Origin: Sclerotinia nivalis
Lineage: Eukaryota > Ascomycota > Leotiomycetes > Helotiales > Sclerotiniaceae
Length of the DNA stretch: 64,000 nucleotides
Direction of reading: 5' to 3'
NCBI GenBank assembly: GCA_029531795.1
Contig: JAPEIS010000012.1
Location: 1,798,001-1,862,000, forward strand
The notes under the pieces were generated by a model that did not search any database, was not told the origin of the DNA, and worked only from the letters and a program-made list of their open reading frames with translations. Made by a program: the position numbers and the translations under genes. This document shows, piece after piece, positions 36,475 to 47,699 of this stretch. Position 1 is the stretch's first letter. Every line of letters starts with the position of its first letter.

Positions 36475-37700
36475 GATGTCTGATGAGATTCAGATGACTG
36501 GGAAGTGATTTCGTAGTGTACTTGGAGATCGGATGTCCGTTGGAGTTTTGTGCACTTGTTGATGATGGTAGTTGGAGCTTTAATGAATGGATAGGGAGAG
36601 AAATTTTGATGGATGTAATGTTCGAAATATATTTAAAGCTGGAGGTGTCTTTGTACGGTATGTATCATTACCTTATTAGTGTTGTGTGTATTGATAGTTC
36701 AGATTGCAAATTTGTTACAGTACGGCGTTTACGGTAGTGGTAAATAAAAAAACCGTAGAAGGACGGTATTGAATAGAAAAATGTGACAATCGGCCCTTGA
36801 TCGGTAATAGAATGAGATTAGAGAGCGTAGGTAGTGATATGATACAGTATTACTACTCAAGGAGCATTAAGAGTATTTTTAATATTGTATCGGAGTGATA
36901 AAAGGAACAAAAGTGAAAACTAGAATTTGTAATAATATCTGGAAAAGAGATTTGAGATTTTTATCTTATCTATCCCGATTTTATAGAAATTAATATATTA
37001 AAATCTCGAATCTACGGTATCTAGCTTAGTGACTTGAGTTTACTTGTTTTGTATACATAGACTTATAGTTATAGAATAATATTGGAGCATTTCACTCTGG
37101 TGAATATAAAACCCTGTTTAGCATTTTTTTTGTATTAAAAACTATGTATTTGTGCTATCGTCCTCTTTGAAGACATGCACTCGACTCAGTTATTAAACAT
37201 TAGTAGAGTAAAATAATCCTCTCTAATTTCGCTGGTGCGATGCTCACCGACCACCGCCCACCAATTAAATTGACCACATAACCAAACTCCCTCAAAGAGA
37301 GGGGGAAAAAGTAAGAACCATCGTTGATAGACCCAATTATCGAGCTACTGTATAGCTAGCCAGTACCATCTGCCAATCATCCCTGCGTGACACTCCCCAC
37401 TGTCGCTTAATAAAGTCGTCGCTATCCGAGCCAATCACGAGCTGATTAGAAAACACATAGTGACATTTTTATTGTCTGCGAAATGCCATAAAGCCCGCCC
37501 GACCCTAGATAATGATGTGAAGAGTTGAGTTGTTGTTATGAAGGATGTGCGGAGTGAAATTAACCTGGCCGTCGACGAGGCTGAGTTGTACGAGGCTGTG
37601 GACCACGATTTCAAGAATTCATTCGTTACACCTTCTCCCAATCACTCGCTTCAAGCACTCAGTCACCACCTATCTGGATTTTCATCGTAAAATAAATCCT
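36475..37700. other. Intergenic within RING cluster
   Basis: AT-rich sequence without a supportable gene; includes the promoter of member 2 and the 3' flank of member 3. Short plus-strand frames (36516-36737, 37545-37790) carry no motif. Confidence 0.45.
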
Positions 37701-39263
37701 CTATGGAAGATCCACCGTAGCCCGGCACATTGGGCAGGTATCCTTATCCTTCAACCACTTAATAATACAGCATCTGCCAAAGACATGTAGGCAATCTGGC
37801 ATAGCACAGGCGTCATGAGCGTCACCGGGATTTGGGGTTGTAGTATAATTTAAATGACAATCCGGGCACGTGTGTCTTTCTCTGACATTAGTTGGAGCCT
37901 CTAAGGGTGCAGTGTAGTTCTCTTGACAAATAGGGCAGGCGTCCGAATCATTGACATTTCCAGATATAAGAAGTCGTTTGATCCATTCGACTCTTATATC
38001 ATAACAGTGCTGATTTCGAAGTCCAGAAATCGTCATTCTAGTTACAACCCCCTCGAGCACCATATCAGGGTTGACAGCCAAAAAAGGGTTTTCTACAGGT
38101 TCCAGGAATGGGGACGGTCTGTATCTGTAGGTGCCGGTCGCCTCGTTCGCTGCATTTGCCGCAGTTTCTAAAAGCTGTATTGATGGTAGCGGCCTGGCGT
38201 TGTTTGCATCAGGCACCTGGTTTATTTCTGCATTTGCCGCAGTTTCTAAAAGCTGTGTTGATGGTAGCGGCCTGGCGTTGTTTTCGTTAGGCACCTGGTT
38301 TATTTCTGCATTTTCATCATTTTCCACAGCCTCTAATCTTGTTATTCCGGGTCTGTCCGGTTGGTCACGAAACAACTGAAATACCTCCCGACGTGCTTCC
38401 ATTGGTGCGACCTGTGAGTTTGTTCTTTGCGGTAAGGTACGATCTACTATAGAAAGCGAGATGTTTGCTTGAGGGCCATCTATAACTGAGTGCGGCATTT
38501 GTGAGAATTCGGAAGTTTGAGACGAATTTGATGATACGCCATTCAACCTGGCTCGTCTGTCAGTGAGAGCACCTCGACTTCTCCATGAAGACGTATGTGG
38601 CATAAAAGGGTTTCGGGAATCGTCGGGCTGCATGACTTCTCCTTGGTATGGTTGAATGCCCTCTCTTGAAATAGGCCTATTTGATGCTACTTGAGAAGTG
38701 GTTGATACAGAATTGCGGCGACGAGATGCCTGTTGCGCACGAAGTTCTGACCTTCGCTGTTGATTTGTCTGAATCGCAGAAGAACTCTGAGATTGGCTGC
38801 TCTGTGTATGTAGTCCTTCATTTTGTTGAGGGTTTTCAGGGATCATAATTGATGATGGATCGTGAGCAGGTGGACTGTTTTCGAAGTTAAACTGGTGCGA
38901 CGAAAAGTCCAGACTAGGCTCATGCATCATAGTAGAACCTTGAGCTCCCTCATTCAGCATATGTTCTTCCTCATTTTCACGAAAACTCTCTTCGGTGTTA
39001 ACCACACTTGATGTCGGACTAGGAGTGGTGGTTGAATTGCTCTCGTAGCTAGATGCGGCTCCTTGGGTATCGAGCTCTGACCGAGTTTCATTAGATCCTT
39101 GATACATCATGTTCATTAGTCGAGGAACGTTGTCGTTTAAATATTCAAGGCGATCCCCACTCAAGTCATCTCGCAACAATCGATATTCCTCGTTCTCTGT
39201 GTATTGTTCTTCGTTTTCTTGCCCAGAAAGAGAGCTCGAAGGCTCTCCGATATTTTCTGACAT
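37701..39263 (-). CDS. RING-type protein with extra CxxC pair (cluster member 3)
   Basis: A single exon encodes 520 residues from ATG 39263 to TAG. The first 400 residues are disordered, rich in Ser, Asn, Gln and Glu. A 26-residue unit (NAEINQVP...LLETAA) occurs twice in tandem near residues 320-370, from a 78-bp DNA duplication. The C-terminal RING is unusual: after CPICQENYTAPL comes a second, similar start CPDCHLNYTTTP, then PDCLHVFGRCCIIKWL and CPMCRATVDLP. Thus there are two candidate first CxxC pairs, as if that half of the finger had been duplicated. The Gly in HVFG matches the other cluster members, and the closest of them is member 4 (CPMCRAxxDLP end). A role as a ubiquitin ligase is inferred from the family only. 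Confidence 0.78.
   Translation of the reverse strand: MSENIGEPSSSLSGQENEEQYTENEEYRLLRDDLSGDRLEYLNDNVPRLMNMMYQGSNETRSELDTQGAASSYESNSTTTPSPTSSVVNTEESFRENEEEHMLNEGAQGSTMMHEPSLDFSSHQFNFENSPPAHDPSSIMIPENPQQNEGLHTQSSQSQSSSAIQTNQQRRSELRAQQASRRRNSVSTTSQVASNRPISREGIQPYQGEVMQPDDSRNPFMPHTSSWRSRGALTDRRARLNGVSSNSSQTSEFSQMPHSVIDGPQANISLSIVDRTLPQRTNSQVAPMEARREVFQLFRDQPDRPGITRLEAVENDENAEINQVPNENNARPLPSTQLLETAANAEINQVPDANNARPLPSIQLLETAANAANEATGTYRYRPSPFLEPVENPFLAVNPDMVLEGVVTRMTISGLRNQHCYDIRVEWIKRLLISGNVNDSDACPICQENYTAPLEAPTNVRERHTCPDCHLNYTTTPNPGDAHDACAMPDCLHVFGRCCIIKWLKDKDTCPMCRATVDLP
38156..38322 (-). repeat. 78-bp tandem duplication inside RING member 3
   Basis: Two adjacent copies of a unit beginning tttgccgcagtttctaaaag on the plus strand encode the 26-residue repeat with three or four residue differences (PNENN/PDANN, PSTQ/PSIQ). 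The frame is kept. Confidence 0.8.
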
Positions 39264-40725
39264 CGTGATGAATTCAGACTTTATGTATTGTCGAGGAGTT
39301 GATATTGTACGAGCGTGGATTTAATTGAAGTTATGTGATGTGATTCGTCGGATGACTCCAAATTTATGTGGTCTTAATAGAAGATTTGTATCCTACAAGT
39401 TTCAGTATAGTGTCATTAATATTGTGCGATACAAAATCGTACATACCCGGTATTTGATTACAAATATTATTGTGAATTCAAAATTATGATACGATATTAC
39501 CGAGATTGATGAGATGAAATGTGTAATGTATTTTTATGTTTCATATATGAATTGAATTACTTTCGAGGGTTCATTGATTGAAGCTAAAAATTAAGCGAGG
39601 ACTAATTATAGCGTATCCTATACTCAAAGTCTTTCGAATATCAATCTGTTCAATTCTTTACTTCAACGTTGTTTATCTCTATACAATTCATTTTTAAAAT
39701 ATCTCAGACACCTACCCCCCTCACTAAATAGAATATATATCTTATTGTTCTTTTTCTATTATATAATCAACTGATTTGAAGATTATTATAATAAATTACA
39801 ATAATTAAATTGAATAATACAAATGATAATAGTAATTCATTTCCGCTTATAATCTTCTATTATATATACAAAAATAAATATAAAACATCCCACTGTTACG
39901 CCGCTACAATCCTTAATTACTAGGAAGTGATTAAGGGACTGTTAGAAAGACCGTGGTGATTTCTACTAAGGGTCAAACAGGGGCTTGGTAAGGTGAGGAT
40001 ATAAATGATCGTATTGTATGGTGACTATAGTTCTTGAGCACGAAGCTCTACATAAAGAATTTCATTTAGCTTATATAGACCTTTGTGATCCTTGGCTCTA
40101 AGGGCTCTAATTAGATCCTTTAGATCCTTTAGATTCTGTAGGCTCTAATTAGACTTTACAGAGCCTATCACATGATTTCTGCAGTGGGGTGCACCTCCGA
40201 TCGTAAGAGGACCATAATACCATACTAATCTGAAGAACTTTGATCGCTCTCGAACATGACCTCAGCTTGTTGGTGGTTACCGTTGTAACACCCACTTATT
40301 TAATACAAATCTTAATGTCGATAGGCACGTATATGGGGTGGTGAAGCATTCAATAGTCCTCGTAAGTTATTCGTATTGATTTTGCCTAAAAAATTAGAAC
40401 TATGGAAACGTCAAACTATATAAAGCTCGATCGAGGCACTAGCGTCAACGTTAGTGGGTTCACGTGATGAATATCCCGACACTTAATCTACGTATACTTA
40501 AAATAATTATTCACTTTCACCTAGATAAATAGTTCAAGATATAGGGTATTGTGGTACAGCTGTTATTCTCTGTTCCAGTTTTCTCTCTCAAAAATCTTCG
40601 CTTAAATATTCAATTCTGCTTGTGAAAGAAAGAATAATTCCTCCAGTCCCACCAAAATGCCAGATTCCACCACTCAAGATACAAATTTTCGCCACACCCC
40701 GTGAACTAGCAGTAACCCCCAACAA
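39264..40725. other. AT-rich intergenic, 1.5 kb
   Basis: No gene is supported. The stretch 39,700-39,890 is strongly AT-rich. A 40,080-40,160 segment has repeated tagatcctt/ggctctaatt words, and it may contain an eroded repeat. Confidence 0.4.
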
Positions 40726-41472
40726 TTATTCCCAGATAAATTCCTCTCCATTCCAAGCCACACCAGCTAGTAGCTCTCTTAGTTCAGAAAAAGTATCCAA
40801 ATTGTGAGGAGAAGGAAGGTCGATCTTGGCGCGGCACATTGGACAAGTGTTCTTTTCCTCATCTTTGAGCCATATATTAATACATTCCCTCCCGAACACA
40901 TGCTCACAGTCGGGCAACATGCAAGCTCCATGATTGGTAAGACTCTTACCATCCTCCGTTGTTGCGTCATATATTTCATTGCAGATGGGACATAGTTTCG
41001 ATTCTTCATCGACAGGGGCTGGAATCAAAAGGTTGTCGATAGCCTGGTCTCTAGTTCCAAGGTTGGTTGCTGGATCTGCGGAAGAGTCAAAAATACTCAT
41101 GAAAATATGTAAGAATTCATCTCGTTGCTCGCTGAACTCTGCCACCCTAGTTGCCCAGTCGGCATCATTGGTCGAAGTAGAGCTGGTGCTTCTATCACGA
41201 TGCTCAAGCAAAATGCGCTGGTAAACCCTGAAGGCCCCCACAACGTGTTGTCTATCCATTGCGTTCCGTGAAAAATAATCCGAGATTTCTCGTTCAAGGC
41301 GCTCACTAAGCTCAGCGTCTTGGTGCTCGTCATCGGTAAGATCACCAGAAAGGTCCCCGTCTTCAACACTCTCACTAAGCTCAACACCTCCAGCATCATC
41401 TTCAGCAGCACCTTCATACTCGGCATAATCCTGATCTGTAGGGGCCGACCCGCTATTTTCCTCAGATGGCAT
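40726..41472 (-). CDS. RING-type zinc-finger protein (cluster member 4)
   Basis: A single exon encodes 248 residues from ATG 41472 (an earlier in-frame TTG is ignored). The N-terminal 55 residues are strongly acidic (many Glu/Asp). A helical-looking segment follows (ERLEREISDYFSRNAMDRQHVV, RVAEFSEQRDEFLHIFMSIF), then RDQAIDNLLIPAPVDEESKL and the RING: CPICNEIYDATT, LPDCEHVFGRECINIWL, CPMCRAKIDLP. About 30 residues follow the finger (LDTFSELRELLAGVAWNGEEF), unlike its neighbours, where the RING is nearly terminal. It is the most regular finger of the cluster, apart from the shared Gly at the fifth ligand position. Likely ubiquitin ligase; partner and substrate unknown. Confidence 0.8.
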   Translation of the reverse strand: MPSEENSGSAPTDQDYAEYEGAAEDDAGGVELSESVEDGDLSGDLTDDEHQDAELSERLEREISDYFSRNAMDRQHVVGAFRVYQRILLEHRDRSTSSTSTNDADWATRVAEFSEQRDEFLHIFMSIFDSSADPATNLGTRDQAIDNLLIPAPVDEESKLCPICNEIYDATTEDGKSLTNHGACMLPDCEHVFGRECINIWLKDEEKNTCPMCRAKIDLPSPHNLDTFSELRELLAGVAWNGEEFIWE

Positions 41473-42059
41473 GATTCTGACTTTTGGAAGTGTCAATATT
41501 CGAAATTTGAAAGTTAATCGTGATTTCTGTGTGTTGTTTTATATGTGTTATATCTTGCATTTTATGATTTGAGAGTTGAAATTATTTGATTGAAGATGGA
41601 AGATGATCGTCGTTGTGATTGAGGTTTTTATAAGAAGAGACTATAAGAAAAATTGAGATTGGCAGATGCAAGCACCCATCATATAGTATAATACCATCCA
41701 GTACGGCAGCAAGAACTTGAGATTCTCTCTCAATACAGCGCACTCTATGCTCAGTCTAAAGGCTTGTTATGTTTGACGTGCAAGAGGTCTTATTGGTCGC
41801 GACTAGGCCTTATAGATGGAAGTGAATATTTTAAAGTGGGTTATAGATTAGGAATTCAAAGCCTATTAACATATGATATACACAATGTCATAGCACTCAC
41901 CTGTCTCTTGCAATATGCCACTTAGTCACTTACAGCATCATAAATAATAGCTAGCTAGTAGCTTTTAACCATCGTACTCTTTTAACACTCCAAACTTTTG
42001 TATCACATGTTCATTACACGCAATAAATGTTAATTATTGAGAGCTATATGCTATAGGTC
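41473..42059. other. Promoter of RING member 4 and border of AT-rich block
   Basis: No gene. The sequence becomes progressively AT-rich and ends where a GC-rich inverted-repeat-like segment begins. Confidence 0.45.
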
Positions 42060-42480
42060 TAGTACCCTACTTTCGGGCCACCCCCTCTTTTGGGCCACCG
42101 TTACCACCAAAATTAACGATTTTTCGAATTTATAACTCCACGAAAAATCAATATAATCAATTGAAATTTAAATTATAAATTTTTTATATAGTTATTGATT
42201 AATATTGAAAATATTAGAATTTTCGCGATTTTTTATAAAAAGTTATTAATATTTAAAATTTTGAAGTTTTAATTTGTATGTGATTTTGTAACAACTTTTT
42301 AATCAATTTGTTAACGAATTTTATAAATCTAAATAAATCAATAATTACAAATTATAATACTATTAAATAATATATTTTTGAAAGCTTTAAAGATCAAAGA
42401 ATCATTTAAATTTTATGATTTATTTTTAATTATTTTTATTGAAAAGTTATTCAAAATTTCAAAAAAAAAAAAATTTGTAT
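42060..42480. mobile_element. Possible DNA-transposon end followed by AT-rich remnant
   Basis: A sharply GC-rich segment, agtaccctactttcgggcca followed by ccccctcttttgggccacc (about 42060-42101), stands against AT-rich surroundings and resembles a transposon terminal repeat, with an internal near-duplication of gggccacc. The next 380 bp are extremely AT-rich. No inverted partner is seen at the other side, so the element is truncated or the idea is wrong. Confidence 0.3.
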
Positions 42481-42775
42481 AGGTATTGTGATAGATGTAG
42501 GTCGAGATACGTGCGTCCCGATAGCACGCTGCGAGGGGGAATAGGATACGAACTGATCAGACTACATTGTATAAACTTCGAATAGTAGAACTAATGTGAA
42601 TAACAATGGGTTGGGGGTTGTATACAGTGGGTATGCAAAAAGACTAGTGAAAACGATTGATTATTCTAGAAGGGAAGGCAAAGCCTTCTCCTTATATTTA
42701 ACTACGAAGGATCATGTGACCTAATGCCTATGAACTAGCTACGTATGTGGCCCTAGCAATCCAACTTTCTCACAG

Positions 42776-42988
42776 TATCACGGAGGCAATAAACAGAATA
42801 ACAGGAATCACTTTTATTAATAAGATATAGCTCGAAAAGCTATGTTTTTACAAAAGGAACGGTTCCTTAAATACAATTATATGTAACGTTAACCCCGATT
42901 GGGGCTAATCTATATTTATCCAAAATCCAACTCTTATAGGTCGGAACCCGAACAGTCTTTGTATATTATATACAGGGACTCTGTGATA
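42776..42988 (-). repeat. Candidate 3' LTR of element 1 (boundaries uncertain)
   Basis: On the minus strand the sequence after a purine-rich AAAAAAGAAAATAC starts TATCACAG and, 213 bp on, reaches CCGTGATA, an inverted match to TATCAC. The matching 5' LTR is not in the window, so the left limit could instead lie as far as 42487, where another tgtgatag occurs. Confidence 0.35.
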
Positions 42989-45847
42989 GTATTTTCTTTT
43001 TTAGGGTCGAACTCTATTGAAACGATTAGGGGGATTAGATTTATCCGGATAACGATAATAGTAATTATGGATTAGTTCTTGAGTATTCTCTAAATACTCT
43101 ATAGATTCTTTGATAGGTGTATTATAATCTATTCATTAGACAGTATATTTCAAATAGAGGTTATTACAGCCCTAATGTTTTTATTGGGAATTCAGGATTT
43201 CTTTTACATCGAATTATTCAATGCCTTTAATTTCGATAAAAGGGAAGGGTGAGTTGTGTTATTCAGAGATAAGGTTATTATTGATGGGATATAATAGATT
43301 AATATGAAAGATTGGATGATTCTGTATAAAGGTAGGGAGTTTCAGTTTATAAATGTATAAGTCTATAGTTTTTAGGATTCGGAAGGGATTTAAGTTTTTC
43401 CAATTTAGTTTCTTTTGGGGACAAAAAGTTCGGATATTTTTAGTATTAAATTAGATTAGATCTTCAGGTTGATATCGATGGGTAAGTGAATAATAGGAAT
43501 CAGTATTCTTCGAATAATAGACTTGATTAGTAGTTAATTCGGTTTTTAGGTGATCGATGATCGATTTTATCTTTTTGATGAATTTTTTAGTATTCAGGAT
43601 TCCAGAACGATCGAAGAGTATAACGGATTCGAAATCTATTCGGGGATGGAAATTGTAATTGGCAAAGAATAGTAATAGATGGGAGTTTTCGGATTAAATA
43701 GAATTAATTGAGAATTCGATAATCGATAGCTATTTGGATTAATCGTTTTGTAGATAGGATATATATAAGCGAAAGTATTATTCGAGTATTGTATTTGTTT
43801 TTTCTGTTTGTTTATTAGTTTCAGAATGATAAATTATTGATAGTTTCGAAGTAGTATCTAATCGTTTATAGATATATTTTTAGAAGTCAAAGATAAATTG
43901 AATTTTACAATCAGATATAATGATCTGCGGTAGATTATAGAATTTCTATATATATTTCAGGAATAGATAAGAGACTTTTTCGGAATTACAGATTTCTCGA
44001 TAAAGTAGAAAATGCTTCATCTTGATCAATTGATTGATTACAATAAATATTATATTGTATTTAGAGCTTTTCGGAAGATGGATGATGAAATTGATTGAGA
44101 TATCTTTTTAGGTTTGTTATAAAATTGGGAGAGGGTGTAAGATTTCTTTTTGTCTTTTATAATTTGGAATAATTCGATAATAATTATAATTATTGTATAT
44201 TCAATAGGAAATATAATTGTAATATTTAAATTAATAGTAATTTCGGGAAAATAATTCGAAGATATAAATATAATACAGATATCCGATAATAAGGGAATTG
44301 TGGATTATTCGAAGAAGTTTTGTTTTCAAAGGATTATAATTAAAGATATAAAGTTTTTTATAATAATATAATAAATTATTATTTATAATATATTCAAATA
44401 ATATAATATATAAGTATCTAATAGTATTTTTTTCTAAAACCTTTAGAATCGATAATGGAAACGGATCGGACAGATAAATTTTAACGAATAAAGATTTTAG
44501 TTTTTTAGGGGGTTTTAATTATATAGATTCAGATTATTAAATAAAGATTAGGTTATTGGATATTATAGGTAGTTCAGATTTATGAATAGATAATCTGGAT
44601 TTGTAAATAGATAGTTTGTGATTATAAATAAACAATAGAATATCAGTACAGATTTGGTTATAGATTATAATTGCAAAACGGATTTTCTTTTTTGAGTTAA
44701 TAATAGGAAATAGATTTGTATTTAGATTTTCAATTTTCAAAATAATTTGGTTTTGATGAAGAAGGTATTGATTCTTTTTTTTAAACAAATTCTTTAATTT
44801 TTTAATTAAAGTATCGGGTTTCGCTTTTTGCTTTTCGGGATGATATATAATCTTGAAATTGAAACGAGATAGAAATTCAAATCAACGGATTTGATGATGA
44901 TTCAATAGTTTTATGATTGTGAAGTACTCCAGATTTTCATAATTTGTAATGATTTTGATTGAGGAAAAGGTGTTTTCTAATTCGGATTGCTATTTTTCGA
45001 AATAATGGATAATTGTTAATAATTCTTTATTATAAATCTTATAATTATATTCTATAATCGAATACTTCTTAAAGAAATATATAACAAATTTTAAAATCCC
45101 ATTATCATTATATTGGAAAAGGATTCCAATAGATATATAATCCGATATATTTGTTTTTAGGATTATATTTTTCTTTTAATCGAAAGAGATTAATATAGAT
45201 ATTATTATAAATACAATTTTTAGATTCGAAAACGATTTCTTACAAACAGGATTCTATTAAAAGGTTATATTCTTTTTAATTAGATTTATTATCGAGTGAA
45301 TAATCGAAAAGAAGTTGTAAATAAAGTATTGATAGAAATTACTAAATCCTATAAACATTTATATATTTGTTAGATTCTTCAGCGTTTTCTAATCAATTAT
45401 CGTTTTAATCTTGATTGGATCCATTCAGATCCCCTTTCGGCCTACAATTAGATCTAGGAATTTTGTTTCAGGTTTCAGGAATTCATATTTTGATAGATTG
45501 ATATATAATTCGGTTTTCTATAAAGTATTTAGTATCTTTTGTATATGCTTTATATATTCAGAATAGGTTTTGTTGTAGATTAGAATATTATTTAGATAAG
45601 CAATGTAGAATATATCTAGATATTCTTTCAAAGTATTATTGATAAATTGTTGGAATGTTGTTGGGGCTTCGATCAATCCGAATGGTATGATTAAGGTTTC
45701 GAATAGGTTGAATTGGATATAAAATATAATTAGGTATTCTTGTCTTTTTTTGATTTGGATATTATTGAAGATCGAGATGATATTTATTTTTGTAAAATAC
45801 TTTATTCCTTTCAGATTATTCAAGGACTTTTTGGTTAAAGGTAATGG

Positions 45848-45852
45848 ATATC
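45848..45852. repeat. Target-site duplication of copy A (left)
   Basis: ATATC directly before the 5' LTR; the same five bases follow the 3' LTR at 52553-52557. Confidence 0.85.
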
Positions 45853-46015
45853 TGTTACGGGTTCATCTCCCTTCACCTGCACGTGATCATGTATGCCTTA
45901 GGCACACATGCATACACTCACTTCTATATAATCAGATCACCTCCTTGACCTTCTTCTCCTCCTCGTAGTACAACAATAGATCAAATCTATATATACCTTT
46001 TCCCTCATCATAATA
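45853..46015 (+). repeat. 5' LTR of copy A (163 bp)
   Basis: It begins TGTTACGGGTTCATC and ends CATAATA. It aligns without gaps to LTRs at 52390-52552, 58567-58729 and, inverted, 62787-62949; differences are almost all C/T or G/A. Confidence 0.92.
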
Positions 46016-46321
46016 GTTTGTACTATTCTTTCAAAGGCTCCGTCACTTTACGAAATGATCTAATCTTACCAAATCATCTGCAAACTTTTGTATCTGTTTT
46101 CGATTACTTTTACACTATCGTAATTCGTTTGCTTTTGTACAATCGCATTTCTTTTCTATTTTTGTACAACTTCTGATCCCTGATTGCTTTTGTATAATCG
46201 CAAATTCCTTATCGATTATTTTGTACAATTGTAATTCTTTTTACAATAACTTCCGATTCTACATTCGCTAATAATACAACTCCTATTTCTATCGAAGGAA
46301 TTCGTACCGAAATCTAATAAA

Positions 46322-47520
46322 TCTTCAATCAATAATCTACTATTACACAAATCCTAGCAGAATTGAATGCTTTAGTGATACCAAACCTCGCTACCGATCT
46401 TAATAAACAAATTGTTTATTTGAATTATATTTTCTCTATTATCGAAGATCGCTTTATTATTCAAGCTATTTATATCGCCACTCAAACAAATAAGATCGAA
46501 AAATTCAAAACAGAAAACGTCAAACTTCTTCGCACTCTAATCAACAAATAAGCTCAACCGAATACTAATAATACTACTACTAATTAAAAACCGACCACTC
46601 TCTACCAAACTTAGAAAGACCCATTCATTTTTAAAAACGAAAGATCTAATATTCTTGCCCAACAAAAGAACTATCAATCCTGGAAATTGAATTTATAACT
46701 CTATTAAATAATCGATTTACAACTTTTTATCTCCGAACAAAAGAAAATTAATTATACTATTAATCTTCTCGATAATCAAATACAATAAAAGTATATTACA
46801 AATATTACTAGATTTGTTGACGATCCTATTTGTTTCGATTCCGTTGTTTCGTTTTTGACCAAATTGAACAAATTATATATCTCTTTAGATATCGAAAAGG
46901 AAGCCTTACTCAAATTCGATAAACTTTTTATAGATCCAAAAGAATCCTTTTCGGTTTTCTTCTTTACATTATCTCATCTTGTTAATTCTTATTACAAGTC
47001 TAATTGCAAGATTGTTAATACAATAAAGCAAAAGGTTACGGCCCCCTTTCGAACTTTGATCATTAATAACTCGAACCCCTACGCAATCAACGATATTAAT
47101 AGTTGGCAAAAGAAATTCTCTACTTGAAATCAGAATATTCGTAATACTGAATATTATAATAAAAATTTTAATAAAGCATTTATTACTGATAATAACTCTA
47201 TAAACTTTAATATAATGAAACAAAAAGAACAATAGAAAAAGGATCTACAAAATAAGAAAAAGAAGTTTAATTCTGTAGTTTCTTACAATTGTTATAATAG
47301 AATCGACTACTTTCAGATTGATTATTATACTATTTATAATATCAATAGTAATCTTCTTTTTGGTAAACAAGTTCCCGTTAATATCTTTTTCAATCGTAAT
47401 ACCATTACCTCAACTAATCCGGCCCTTGATCAATACACTACCGTTTCGGCTTTTCGAAACATTAATAGGTTTAATAATAATCATAATGGATTTCGAGGAA
47501 GATATACTAATAATTAGGTA
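46322..47520 (+). pseudogene. gag region of copy A
   Basis: Broken reading frames include ILAELNALVIPNLATDLNKQ and SLDIEKEALLKFDKLFIDPK, typical helical capsid sequence. A ruined zinc knuckle lies near 47265-47330: SYNCYNRIDYFQID, where the Cys-x2-Cys-x4-His-x4-Cys pattern has lost most ligands by G-to-A type changes. It is homologous throughout to the gag of copy B near 59040-60240. Confidence 0.7.
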
Positions 47521-47699
47521 CAAAACCAACAGTATCTGAATTAAATACAATAGCAAAACTATATCGAACCAGAAAAGATTATCTCTATATCCAATTCAGT
47601 TAAGGAAAGTCCCGAACAAGGAAAAAATTAACCTCTACAAAAAATCGCTTATAAAGAAATACTAAGGGCAAGAAGGTAAATCGAGGAATGAATAGAGAT

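Larger units (their letters stand above)
42487..45852 (-). mobile_element. Element 1, left arm: Ty3/gypsy pol, minus strand, decayed
   Basis: Read on the minus strand from 45852 leftward: reverse transcriptase (45852-45518, phrases PLPLTKKSLNNL, KYFTKINIISIFN, IPFGLIEAPTTFQQF, YLNNILIY), then RNase H remnants, an integrase core near 44000-43790 (LPQIIISDC, YIYKRLDTTSKLS, ETNKQTEKTN), and a chromodomain-like end (ENTQELIH, YPDKSNPP), with a stop close to 43003. Many stops interrupt the frame. The RT catalytic YxDD reads YLNN, as expected if GA changes hit both Asp codons. A purine run and TATCACAG follow the stop, so the LTR on this side probably begins at 42988. The upstream half (gag) continues at 52553 because element copy A is inserted here. 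Confidence 0.75.
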
